Source: Pseudomonas sp. NBRC 111124
GTDB lineage: Bacteria > Pseudomonadota > Gammaproteobacteria > Pseudomonadales > Pseudomonadaceae
Length of the DNA stretch: 64,000 nucleotides
NCBI RefSeq assembly: GCF_001320245.1
Contig: NZ_BCBA01000065.1
Span: 1 to 64,000 of the forward strand
Reading direction: 5' to 3'
In this document: positions 33,496 through 41,290 of the stretch, one piece after another
Layout: each line of letters opens with the position of its first letter
How positions within the stretch are numbered: the first letter of the stretch is position 1
The notes under the pieces: generated by a model
Databases searched by the model: none
Told to the model about the DNA's origin: nothing
The model's input: the letters and a program-made list of their open reading frames with translations, nothing else
Position numbers and translations under genes: made by a program

Positions 33496-34230
33496 ATGAA
33501 CGAAACGCGATACGCCGTGGTGGCCAAGCACTTGATGGAAGGCATTGCCAGTGGCCGCTATCCGGTGGGCAGCCTGCTGCCTACCGAATTCGAACTGTGC
33601 GACCTGTATCAGGTGAGCCGGCATACCGTGCGATCGGCGATCAACCAGTTGCTCAGTCAAGGGCTGGTGTCACGTCGCAAGCGGGTCGGCACCCGGGTCG
33701 AGGCCAGCAGCCCGCGCGGCGGTTATTCGCAGTCGCTGGCAACGGTGGCGGAGCTTGCGCACCTGGCGCAAACCGAGCAGCGAGAGATCCAGGACGTGCG
33801 CCACTTCGTCGCCGACCTGAGTGAAGCGGCGCGCCTGGGACTGGTACCGGGTGAGCATTACTTCTGCGTGTCGAGCATCCGTGTCGATCGCCAGCACACT
33901 GCCGCACCGCTGTGCTGGACCGATGTCTACGCCCAGCGCGACTACGCCGAGGTCATCGACCTGGCCCGCGAGCATCCCGGGCAGCTGATCGCAGCGTTGA
34001 TCGAACAGCACCATGGGCGGGCGATCGCCGTCGTTGACCAGCAAGTACGGGCCGTGTTGCTGACGGCAGAGATGGCCCGTGACCTGAAGGCCGAAACGGG
34101 CTCCCTGGGGCTGAAGATCATCCGCCATTACCGCGAAAAGAACGGCGACCTGATGGCCGTTTCAGAGACCGTGCACCCGGATGACCGGTTCACCCTGGTG
34201 ACCCAGATGCGCCGGGACACGCAGGGCTGA
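33496..34230 (+). CDS. GntR-family regulator with UTRA domain (HutC subfamily)
   Basis: A 244-residue regulator with an N-terminal winged helix (residues ~1-72; VGSLLPTEFELCDLYQVSRHTVRSAINQL minus its ends, then VGTRVEA) and a C-terminal UTRA ligand-binding domain (~90-240). The UTRA domain carries the family strands FCVSSIRVDRQ, DVYAQRDYAEVID and IIRHYREKNGDLMAVSETVHP. The ligand is unknown. GGAAGG precedes the ATG at 33496; the in-frame extension upstream to 33322 is rejected because it crosses the divergent promoter region. It is divergent from the FadR-type gene. The next gene on the same strand, 40 bp on, encodes a DUF998 protein, the nearest possible target. Confidence 0.85.
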   Translation: MNETRYAVVAKHLMEGIASGRYPVGSLLPTEFELCDLYQVSRHTVRSAINQLLSQGLVSRRKRVGTRVEASSPRGGYSQSLATVAELAHLAQTEQREIQDVRHFVADLSEAARLGLVPGEHYFCVSSIRVDRQHTAAPLCWTDVYAQRDYAEVIDLAREHPGQLIAALIEQHHGRAIAVVDQQVRAVLLTAEMARDLKAETGSLGLKIIRHYREKNGDLMAVSETVHPDDRFTLVTQMRRDTQG

Positions 34231-34270
34231 AGCCGTTACAGTAGGTGCTTTCCATGGAAGGAAGTCGCGC

Positions 34271-34921
34271 ATGAAACCTCTCGACCGAGCCCTGCTCGCC
34301 TGTGGCCTGCTCATCCCGTTCTGGCTGATGATCGGCGTCTGGCTGACCGCCCAGGCCTACCCTGGCTATGACCACCTGCAACAGGCCATGAGCCAGCTCG
34401 GCGCCCAAGGTTCCCCGACCCAGCGCTGGTCGCCCCTGGCCAACAACTTTCCCCTTGCCCTGCTGTTCGCCCTGTTTGCCTGGGGCCTTGCCCGCCACTG
34501 GCGTTCCTCGAAACTGGCGCTACTGAGCGCTGCTCTGGTCCTGCTGCACGGCCTGGGCAGCCTCGGCACCGGCCTGTTCCCCTGCGACCAGGGCTGTGCG
34601 CCCGCCGAGCCATCCAGCTCGCATCAACTGCACAACCTTTGCGGCCTGGTGATGTTTCTCTCGCTGACCCTGGCCAGCGCGCTGTGGGCCTGGCTCGGCA
34701 AGCGCCTGGCCGGCTCAAAGGCCTTGGGCTGGTTTTCGCTGACGTGCCTGATTGCCGCAGTTGTCACCGTTGTGCTCATGGCTCAGGCCGCCAAGAGTGG
34801 CCAGTTGTTCGGGCTGTACCAGCGGCTGAACTATGGTGTATCGGTGGTATGGATCGCCGGCCTGGCGCTGAGCAGTCTGCGCCCGGCGCTGGCAAATCGC
34901 TCTCGCATCGCCACTACCTGA
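34271..34921 (+). CDS. DUF998 family membrane protein
   Basis: A 216-residue integral membrane protein. Six hydrophobic segments are visible, the first at residues ~6-28 (LLACGLLIPFWLMIGVWLTA). Between segments 1 and 2 it has YDHLQQAMSQLGAQGSPTQ, the DUF998 motif (S-x-L-G-A). A cysteine pair is in FPCDQGCAP in the second periplasmic or cytoplasmic loop. The function of DUF998 proteins is not established. GGAAGG lies upstream of the ATG. It may be in one unit with the UTRA regulator gene. Confidence 0.78.
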   Translation: MKPLDRALLACGLLIPFWLMIGVWLTAQAYPGYDHLQQAMSQLGAQGSPTQRWSPLANNFPLALLFALFAWGLARHWRSSKLALLSAALVLLHGLGSLGTGLFPCDQGCAPAEPSSSHQLHNLCGLVMFLSLTLASALWAWLGKRLAGSKALGWFSLTCLIAAVVTVVLMAQAAKSGQLFGLYQRLNYGVSVVWIAGLALSSLRPALANRSRIATT

Positions 34922-34942
34922 TTCGAAAATACTGGCCCCCAG

Positions 34943-34982
34943 GCATCTGAAGCGAAGGCAAACTCCGTTCATCTTCAGATGC
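34943..34982 (+). promoter_or_regulatory. 10-bp hairpin directly before a small secreted-protein gene
   Basis: GCATCTGAAG (34943-34952) and CTTCAGATGC (34973-34982) form a perfect stem with a 20-nt loop. The 3' arm ends 13 bp before the next ATG and adjoins its ribosome site (TTAGGACAG). No T-run follows, so it is more likely a leader hairpin or operator than a terminator of the DUF998 gene. Confidence 0.45.
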
Positions 34983-34995
34983 TTAGGACAGCAAC

Positions 34996-35325
34996 ATGCG
35001 AGTATTTCTAGCAACGATGGCCGGCTGCCTGCTGGCCACTGCCGCCTTTGGCGCCCAGGCCAAAGCGCTTAGCCAGAACGACCGCCAAACCTGTGGATGG
35101 GGCTCGCAGATCGCCGCCGAGGCGCAGCAGGCCAAGCTTTCCGGCGTTACCCTGTACGCCACGCGCAAGAAGCTGCAGGTGCGCCGGTTCGCCAAACCCT
35201 GGATGCGCATGACCGCCATGGGCATTACCGAACAGACCTACAACAGCCGTTCACAACTCAAGCCAGCGGCGATCAAGAAGACCTACTACGAGCAGTGTGT
35301 GCAACACACGCTTGCGAGAAGATAG
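34996..35325 (+). CDS. Small secreted protein of unknown function
   Basis: A 109-residue protein I do not recognise by family. It starts with a signal peptide (residues 1-23, cleavage near AQAKA). The mature part is basic, with two cysteines (Cys33 and Cys101) that could form one disulfide, and no membrane segment. QTCGWGSQIAAEAQQAKLSG near its start and a conserved-looking helix AAIKKTYYEQCVQ at the end are the main features. It is preceded by a perfect 10-bp hairpin and followed by AT-rich sequence up to the convergent YeeE gene. Confidence 0.75.
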   Translation: MRVFLATMAGCLLATAAFGAQAKALSQNDRQTCGWGSQIAAEAQQAKLSGVTLYATRKKLQVRRFAKPWMRMTAMGITEQTYNSRSQLKPAAIKKTYYEQCVQHTLARR

Positions 35326-35389
35326 GCTTGAAAAGCAATGAGTTATAACTAAAAGCTAATCTGATCTATTTAATATTGAACGGATGTCT

Positions 35390-36604
35390 TCAGCAGCCAC
35401 TGAGCGCCACCTGGCGGCGTTCGCCGGCAAAGAACAGTGGGCGCAGGCGCACGCCAATCAGGTTGCCGGCATAGGCGGCGATCAGCCACAGCCAACCGTG
35501 CACGCTACCCGAAGCGATACCGCTGAAGTAGGCGCCGATGTTACAGCCATACGCCAGGCGCGAACCGTAGCCCAGTAGGAGGCCGCCGATAACGGCGGCA
35601 ACCAGCGATGGCAACGGGATCTTCAGGCTGGGCGCGAAGCGGCCAGCCAGCCCCGCGGCCAACAGCGCGCCGAGCACGATGCCGATGTCCATCACTGTGG
35701 TGATGTCCTGCCACAGCGGCGCGGCCAGGGCCTTGGCATTGGCCGGGGCCTGCCAGAACACCCAGCTGCCAACGTCGACACCGAAGCTGGACAGGGTTTT
35801 CGCCCCCCACAGGGCAAACGCCGACGTGATGCCCCACGGGCGCCCGGCCAGGGCCAGGGTGGCGTAGTTGAGCAAGGCCAGGGCAATCGCCCCCCACAGC
35901 AGTGGCCACGGCCCACGCAGGAACCGGCGCAGGCCGTGATGCTCGCTGCTTGCCGGCGCTTCCAGGGCGCCATGGCGACGCTTTTCCATCACCACCGTGG
36001 CCCAGGCGATCAGTGCAAATACGGCAACGCTGACCACCAGCGCTGGCACCACGCCCCAGGCCTGGACGATCGAAGTGGCCGGGAACGATGGCAGCGCGAA
36101 CCACCAGTCTGCATGGTGCGTGGCAGTAACCGAACCGATGATGAAGAACAGCAGGGTCACCAACATCCGCGCATTACCGCCACCCACGGTGAACAGCGTG
36201 CCCGAGGCACAGCCGCCGCCCAGTTGCATGCCGATACCAAAGATGAACGCACCGAACACCACCGACACGCCAGCCGGTGCGACCAGGCCGGTGACCGGGG
36301 TGCCGAACAGGCTGCCGGCCGACAGCGCCGGGAAGAACAGCAGTACGGCCAGGGTCAGCATGACCATCTGTGCGCGCAGGCCGGCACCCCGCCGTTCGTT
36401 GATGAACACACGCCACGCCGAAGTGAAGCCGAAAGCGGCATGATAGAGCGTCAGGCCCAGTGCAGCGCCGACCATCAGCAGCAGCATTTGCTTGAAACCG
36501 GCGTTGAGGTTGAGGAACCAGGCGCCGGCCAACAGCATGGCCAGGGCGATCATGGGCGCACCGAGGCGGCGCGGTTCAGGTGTGGCGGTTGCGGAAAGAC
36601 CCAT
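35390..36604 (-). CDS. YeeE/YedE family sulfur (thiosulfate) transporter
   Basis: A 404-residue inner-membrane protein with about ten or more hydrophobic helices, of the YeeE/YedE (DUF395, TsuA-like) family. Members carry thiosulfate or related sulfur compounds, relaying them along conserved cysteines. Two such sites are seen: QLGGGCASGTLFTVGGG near the middle and YGCNIGAYFSGI near the C-terminus, one in each half; a last cysteine ends the protein. The start at 36604 gives a normal length; the ribosome site is weak. It is divergent from a LysR gene that probably regulates it. No sulfurtransferase (TusA/YeeD) gene adjoins it, unlike in E. coli. Confidence 0.85.
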   Translation of the reverse strand: MGLSATATPEPRRLGAPMIALAMLLAGAWFLNLNAGFKQMLLLMVGAALGLTLYHAAFGFTSAWRVFINERRGAGLRAQMVMLTLAVLLFFPALSAGSLFGTPVTGLVAPAGVSVVFGAFIFGIGMQLGGGCASGTLFTVGGGNARMLVTLLFFIIGSVTATHHADWWFALPSFPATSIVQAWGVVPALVVSVAVFALIAWATVVMEKRRHGALEAPASSEHHGLRRFLRGPWPLLWGAIALALLNYATLALAGRPWGITSAFALWGAKTLSSFGVDVGSWVFWQAPANAKALAAPLWQDITTVMDIGIVLGALLAAGLAGRFAPSLKIPLPSLVAAVIGGLLLGYGSRLAYGCNIGAYFSGIASGSVHGWLWLIAAYAGNLIGVRLRPLFFAGERRQVALSGC

Positions 36605-36744
36605 TGGAATACTCGGATTACAGTGAAACGGGGGGCGAGTATACCCCCCTGGGTGTCTTGTGTGGTCTGTACAAGCCCGCGAGCAGGCCAATACATCTGA
36701 TAGGCTGATGATCAACTACCAAAGCAGACCTAAGCATTCGCCCC

Positions 36745-37653
36745 ATGGATGAACTGCGCAAGATCGACCTCAACCTGCTGCTCACCCTGCACGCGCTGCT
36801 CAGCGAAAGGCACGTGACCCGCGCCGCCCTGCGCCTGCACCGCAGCCAGCCCGCCGTCAGCCACGCCCTGGCGCAGCTACGTGCGCACTTCGACGACCCG
36901 TTGCTGATCCGCCAGCACGGTCAGATGGCCCTGACCGCCCGCGCCCAAGCCCTGGCCAAACCGCTGCAAGATGCCCTCGGCAGCCTCAACGGCCTGCTGG
37001 CGGCGCCGCAGTTCGACCCCGCCCAGGCCCACCGCCGCTTCAGGCTATCGCTGTCGGACTATTCCTCACGCATCATCCTGCCGCCACTGGTCCGCCACCT
37101 GCGCCAGGTCGCCCCCGGCATCGACCTGGCCATCAGCCAGGCCAGCCGCGAAACCATGCTCGCGCAGCTGCTCGATGGCGAACTCGACCTTGCCTTGGGC
37201 ATCTTCCCAGCGCTGCCAGCCGGCATCACCGCCCAGACCCTGTTCGAAGACCGCTTCATCAGCGTCGCCGATCGCCAGGTGCTGCCCGCCAAGGCGGGGC
37301 TCACGCTGGAGGACTGGCTGACGCGCCCGCACGTGCTTATGGCCATGCACCCTGATGCCCACGATGAGATCGAGCGGGCCTTGGCTGAACAGGGCCTGCG
37401 CCGGCATATTGCCCTGGCGCTGCCACATTGGAGCGCAGCGGTCGAGGTGCTCGCGGGCACCGACCTGATCCTCACCGTGGCCAGGCGTGCGGTTGGCCCG
37501 ATGCGCCAGCACCCGTCACTTCGCCCGTTCACGCCGCCGCTGCCGATCCCCGCCCTCGCCTATCAACAGGCCTGGCATGCGCGCAAGGACAGCGACCCCG
37601 GCCATCGCTGGCTGCGTGAAGCTGTCTGGGCGTGCAGCCAGCCCGGGCATTGA
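36745..37653 (+). CDS. LysR-family transcriptional regulator
   Basis: A 302-residue regulator with an N-terminal helix-turn-helix (residues ~5-62: LNLLLTLHALLSERHVTRAA, LHRSQPAVSHALAQLR) and a C-terminal co-inducer domain (~90-295). NodD/NahR-like features are visible, including the motif FRLSLSDYSSRIILPPL at the start of the effector domain. It is divergent from the YeeE/YedE gene across a 140-bp gap, the classical layout for a LysR protein and its target. Its stop codon abuts the stop of the convergent DMT gene without a spacer. Confidence 0.88.
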   Translation: MDELRKIDLNLLLTLHALLSERHVTRAALRLHRSQPAVSHALAQLRAHFDDPLLIRQHGQMALTARAQALAKPLQDALGSLNGLLAAPQFDPAQAHRRFRLSLSDYSSRIILPPLVRHLRQVAPGIDLAISQASRETMLAQLLDGELDLALGIFPALPAGITAQTLFEDRFISVADRQVLPAKAGLTLEDWLTRPHVLMAMHPDAHDEIERALAEQGLRRHIALALPHWSAAVEVLAGTDLILTVARRAVGPMRQHPSLRPFTPPLPIPALAYQQAWHARKDSDPGHRWLREAVWACSQPGH

Positions 37654-38160
37654 TCAGCGCCCGATCACGGCCTGGCCGGACGACGGGGTCGAAGTCCACC
37701 CGCCCTGGACCAGCAACACGCCGCCAAGGATCAACAGCACGCCGGCTACCCTGACCAGGTTCACCGGTTTGCTGGCAACGCCCATCAAGCCGAAGTGATC
37801 GACGATCACCGAGGTCAGAATCTGCCCGGCCACCACCAGCACCAGAAATCCCGCCGTGCCCAATTTGGGTGTCAATGCCGCAGCACCGGCCACATAGAGG
37901 GCGCCCAGCACGCCACCGATCCACAGCCACCAAGGGCCTTGCAGCGCCCTGCCCAGATCAGGCATGGGCACCCGCAGGATAAGCAACGCCGAAACCACCA
38001 CGACCGAACTGACCATCAACGAGGTGAAGGCGCCCCACAACCAGTGGCCCAGCACACGGCCGACGGCAGCGTTGCTGGCGGCCTGATAAGGCAGCACGAA
38101 GCCCGCAATCAGCGCCATCATTACAGGAAGGAGTCCAACGAGCAGTGTCTTGTAGGGCAT
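37654..38160 (-). CDS. DMT-superfamily YdcZ-like membrane protein (DUF606)
   Basis: A 168-residue membrane protein with five hydrophobic helices, matching the YdcZ/DUF606 branch of the drug/metabolite transporter superfamily, whose members work as half-size transporters. GFVLPYQAASNAAVGRVLG near the N-terminus and VAGQILTSVIVDHFGLMG in helix 4 are the family motifs. The start at 38160 has GAGA upstream; an alternative ATG at 38172 adds four residues. The substrate is unknown. There is no fused or adjacent second half. Confidence 0.82.
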   Translation of the reverse strand: MPYKTLLVGLLPVMMALIAGFVLPYQAASNAAVGRVLGHWLWGAFTSLMVSSVVVVSALLILRVPMPDLGRALQGPWWLWIGGVLGALYVAGAAALTPKLGTAGFLVLVVAGQILTSVIVDHFGLMGVASKPVNLVRVAGVLLILGGVLLVQGGWTSTPSSGQAVIGR

Positions 38161-38302
38161 GGTAGGTCTCATCTGAAGGCAAGATGAGACCATGATCCGC
38201 AATCGACGTAGCTTATGGAAATTGAAAGGGTGCACCTCTGGTATTCGTCTGGTGCATATCAGCCAATTGCGGGCCGGCCAAAGCCTGGCCCGCTGGCCGA
38301 TA

Positions 38303-38881
38303 TCAACGCCAGGTATCGACGCGCAGCACTTCGGTGTAGATCGCATCAACGGTCTGGCCGACCTTGAGGTTCTTCATGCGCGCCTGCAGGTCAGGATTTT
38401 CGACCTTGACCACCTGCAGCTTGCCTTCCGGTGGCAGCAGGCTGACTTCGTGTTTCTTCAAGTCGATCTTCTTGATCTGCGAGGTCACCCGGACCTGCCG
38501 GAAGGCCTCGCCGCCGGGGTTAGGGTTGTCCTTGGTAGCGCGGATGGTGCCGGATTCTTCGGTAGCCTTCGGCGCGCCGCCCACCTCACTGTTGAGCACA
38601 TAGGCCACCGCGCGAGTGACATAGATATCAACGTTGTCACCGACTTTCAGATTGGGCAGCGCCTTGGCTTTTTCCGTCAGTTGCAGGGTCACATCCTTGT
38701 CGTGCGGCCCCTTTACCGTGACTTGGCGGTTTGCCAGGTCGATGGCGGTGACCTGGGTTTTGACATGGCTCTCAAATGCCTCGCTGCCGATTGGAATCTC
38801 GGCGGCTTGCACCGTAAAGGTGGCAGCGGACATCAGGGTGGCGAGGGCAATAGCGCGAGCGAGTGTGCAAATAGGATTCAT
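38303..38881 (-). CDS. Secreted protein with two tandem repeats
   Basis: A 192-residue exported protein; no named family is recognised. The signal peptide is residues 1-27 (cleavage after VQAA). The mature part holds two related repeats of ~57 residues, about 39-95 and 131-189. Both follow the plan V-T-x-I-(D-L)-x-x-x-V, then a polar strand region, NLKVGD/GQ-V-D and a last strand ending in RAV/LRV. They are joined by a Gly/Pro-rich linker. Such beta-rich repeats suggest two small OB- or barrel-like domains. There is no cysteine in the mature part and no membrane anchor. A perfect 10-bp inverted repeat lies 29 bp upstream. Confidence 0.75.
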   Translation of the reverse strand: MNPICTLARAIALATLMSAATFTVQAAEIPIGSEAFESHVKTQVTAIDLANRQVTVKGPHDKDVTLQLTEKAKALPNLKVGDNVDIYVTRAVAYVLNSEVGGAPKATEESGTIRATKDNPNPGGEAFRQVRVTSQIKKIDLKKHEVSLLPPEGKLQVVKVENPDLQARMKNLKVGQTVDAIYTEVLRVDTWR

Positions 38882-38909
38882 AGGCCTGCTTCCATGTGAT
38901 CTAGACCGG

Positions 38910-38938
38910 GTTTGCGCGTGATAGACATACGCGCAAAC
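38910..38938. promoter_or_regulatory. 10-bp perfect inverted repeat upstream of the repeat-protein gene
   Basis: GTTTGCGCGT (38910-38919) and ACGCGCAAAC (38929-38938), spacer 9 nt, beginning 29 bp before the ATG at 38881. It is suited to be an operator near the promoter or a 5'UTR hairpin. Confidence 0.5.
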
Positions 38939-39032
38939 AAGCATAGCCATTACCCATCACTCTGCAGGCAAACGCCCGGACTTCGGCATCTATCAACCCC
39001 TTTGCATCAATGCCCAGGCGTTTGCGCTCGCC

Positions 39033-40322
39033 TTAGTTGCGCGTCACTCGCCACACGGTGTTGGCCAGGTCATCAGCGATGATCAACGCGCCGCGCGGGT
39101 CGACCGTTACTCCCACCGGTCGGCCGCGGGTCTTGCCATCTTCTCCGCGGAAGCCCGTGGCAAAGTCGATCGGTTCACCGGCTGGCTTGCCCCCCTTGAA
39201 CGGCACGAAGATCACTTTGTAACCCACCGGGTTCGGGCGATTCCAGCTGCCGTGCTCACCCACGAACACTCCGTCGGCAAAGCGTTCGCCCATGGCCGGG
39301 ATGGAGAAGTCCACGCCCAGCGCGGCAACGTGCGAACCCAGGCTGTAATCCGGCTTGAGCGCAGCGGCCACCTTGTCCGGATTCTGCGGCCTCACCCGCT
39401 CATCGACGTTCTGCCCCCAGTAGCTGTAGGGCCAGCCATAGAAGCCGCCCTCTCGCACCGAGGTGAGGTAGTCCGGCACCAGGTCCGGGCCCAGTTCGTC
39501 ACGCTCGTTGACCACGGTCCATAGCTGCCCAGTGTCCGGCTGGATGGTCAGCGCCGTCGGATTGCGTAAACCGGTAGCGTACGGCCTGTGCGCGCCGGTC
39601 ACGGCATCGATCTGCCAGACCATGGCGCGGTCGATCTCAACCTCCAAGCCGCGCTCGGTGATGTTGCTGTTCGAGCCGATGCCCACGTACAGGTAGCGGC
39701 CATCGGGGCTGATGGTCAGCGCTTTGGTCCAGTGGTGGTTGATTTCGGCCGGCAGGTCAGTGACCTTGGTTGGCGGGCCACCCGCCTTGGTCTGGCCATC
39801 CTGGTAATCGAAACGCACCAGCGCATCCTGGTTGGCCACATACAGCTTGCCGTCAGCAAAGGCCAGGCCGTAGGGCGCATTGAGCCCCTCGGCGAATACC
39901 GTCTGTACCTCGTATTTGCCATCGCCATCGGCATCGCGCAGCAGGGTCAGGCGGTTGCCGCCCTTGACCTGGGTGTTGCCCTTGGCCTTGATCTGGCTGG
40001 CGATCACGTCCTTGGGCTTGAGCTTGGCAGCACTGCCGCCGCGCCCTTCGGCGACCAGGATATCGCCATTGGGCAGCACCAGGCTCTGGCGCGGGATCTT
40101 CAGGTCGGTGGCAATGGCAGTGACGCTGTAGCCCTCAGGCACTGTGGGCTTCTGCTCGCCCCACTGCGCCGGCTGCGCGATCTTCATGCTCGGCAGCAGG
40201 CCACGCTCGGGGGCCGGCAGTTTCGGGTCGGGGCCCAAGGCCTGGGTCGGCTCGCCGTCACCGCCACAGGCGGCCAGCAGCAGCGCCACGCTCAACAACG
40301 ACCATCCATGCAACGGCTTCAT
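39033..40322 (-). CDS. Sorbosone dehydrogenase-like PQQ-type lipoprotein
   Basis: A 429-residue exported lipoprotein of the soluble glucose/L-sorbosone dehydrogenase (GSDH, six-bladed beta-propeller) family. The lipobox is LLLAAC with Cys19. Propeller strands are recognisable: IPRQSLVLPNGDILVAEG, GLAFADGKLYVANQ, HHWTKALTISPDGRYLYVGIGS and GFYGWPYSYWGQN. Family members are PQQ-dependent sugar or sorbosone dehydrogenases, but many relatives have no tested substrate, so the reaction here is open. It is the second gene of a two-gene unit with the DUF2231 protein (4-nt overlap), which may anchor or pass electrons from it. Confidence 0.85.
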   Translation of the reverse strand: MKPLHGWSLLSVALLLAACGGDGEPTQALGPDPKLPAPERGLLPSMKIAQPAQWGEQKPTVPEGYSVTAIATDLKIPRQSLVLPNGDILVAEGRGGSAAKLKPKDVIASQIKAKGNTQVKGGNRLTLLRDADGDGKYEVQTVFAEGLNAPYGLAFADGKLYVANQDALVRFDYQDGQTKAGGPPTKVTDLPAEINHHWTKALTISPDGRYLYVGIGSNSNITERGLEVEIDRAMVWQIDAVTGAHRPYATGLRNPTALTIQPDTGQLWTVVNERDELGPDLVPDYLTSVREGGFYGWPYSYWGQNVDERVRPQNPDKVAAALKPDYSLGSHVAALGVDFSIPAMGERFADGVFVGEHGSWNRPNPVGYKVIFVPFKGGKPAGEPIDFATGFRGEDGKTRGRPVGVTVDPRGALIIADDLANTVWRVTRN

Positions 40323-40747
40323 ACCTCACCTCCCGAATGCAGGTTGCTCATGCCCAGCCAGGCGGCCACGCAGGCCAGTACGGTGACGATCACCGACAGC
40401 ACCAGGCCCGCCGGCATCACCGCCCAGGCGTCCTTGGCATGTTCAAAGGCATTGATCAGCCCCAGCACCCAGGTCACCAGCAGCAACAGGAAATACAGCG
40501 TCGGCCGCCCGCCCTTGCGCGGCGCGCGAACCAGGTTGGCGAGGGCGAACAACAGCGCCAGCCCGCAGAACAGCAGCCCACCGGCAATCAGCCAGGCGGC
40601 GAAGTTGCTCCACTGGATCTGGTAGCTCTTGAAGTAGGCAATGTCGCTCAGCAGCGCGCCGAGAAACAGCGGGACCGTGCCGGCCAGCAAGATCGCGTGC
40701 AGCGGGCTGGGCGTGCATCGGTAGAGAGGTTGCTCGGTAACGGTCAC
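40319..40747 (-). CDS. DUF2231 membrane protein
   Basis: A 142-residue inner-membrane protein with four hydrophobic helices (about residues 16-36, 45-70, 84-104 and 112-134). PLHAILLAGTVPLFLGALLSD minus its ends is the DUF2231 start motif. The start is GTG, with AAGGAGG 6 nt upstream, a very strong site. It is translationally coupled to the sorbosone dehydrogenase-like gene. Members often occur next to PQQ or haem oxidoreductases; a direct role as electron acceptor is not shown. Confidence 0.85.
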   Translation of the reverse strand: MTVTEQPLYRCTPSPLHAILLAGTVPLFLGALLSDIAYFKSYQIQWSNFAAWLIAGGLLFCGLALLFALANLVRAPRKGGRPTLYFLLLLVTWVLGLINAFEHAKDAWAVMPAGLVLSVIVTVLACVAAWLGMSNLHSGGEV

Positions 40748-40918
40748 GGCGCCTCCTTATCAGTCGGTGACCTGGGGCTGACAGACTGGCGTGGGGCCTG
40801 GTCCATCAGGCGTGCGCAGGGTGCGCTTAAGAAGGGATCACCTTGACGTTCGGATAGTTCACCGCTTGGCTTGAGAGAAATATCCTGAAAGACTTGATGC
40901 GTCGGAATGAGGGATACC

Positions 40919-41218
40919 ATGAACACTTGCAGCACACGTCCTTACGCGTACTGGGCCGCGCATGCCTTTCTGGCCATCAGCCTGGCAGTCGGTGCCGGGT
41001 GCTCGAGCAAAAACAGCAAGGCGCGCTACTACGCCGCAGCGCCTGGCGCCAACTGCTACGCCAAGGCGCTGCCAAGCACCGGCGAAGGCGGCCTGGCCTG
41101 GGGTAACACACTGGGTATTGCCAAACAGAAGTCGCTGAACAACTGCATCCGCTATGCCGGCCGCTCCGGTGGCACGCCAAACACTTGCCAAGTGGTGCTG
41201 GCCAAGTGCAAGAACTGA
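40919..41218 (+). CDS. Small cysteine-rich lipoprotein (DUF4189-like tail)
   Basis: A 99-residue protein with a signal peptide and lipobox (VGAGC, Cys28). The mature part has four further cysteines (46, 76, 90, 97), probably two disulfides. The pattern WGNTLGIAKQKSLNNC, GG, NTCQVVLAKC resembles the repeat unit of DUF4189 proteins; I am not certain of that. GAGGG precedes the ATG at 40919, so this start is preferred over the one 12 bp earlier. It is a single-gene unit ending at a strong hairpin. Confidence 0.72.
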   Translation: MNTCSTRPYAYWAAHAFLAISLAVGAGCSSKNSKARYYAAAPGANCYAKALPSTGEGGLAWGNTLGIAKQKSLNNCIRYAGRSGGTPNTCQVVLAKCKN

Positions 41219-41257
41219 CGTAGGTTCGGGCGTTCGATTGCGCGGCAGGTGGCGCTA

Positions 41258-41284
41258 CAGGGGGGCTGCTTTACAGCCCCCCTG
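41258..41284. terminator. Strong hairpin between convergent genes
   Basis: CAGGGGGGCTG and CAGCCCCCCTG form an 11-bp perfect stem with a 5-nt loop. It sits between the convergent lipoprotein and OsmC-YcaO genes and may serve both strands, although no T-run follows on either. Confidence 0.65.
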
Positions 41285-41290
41285 GATGCA

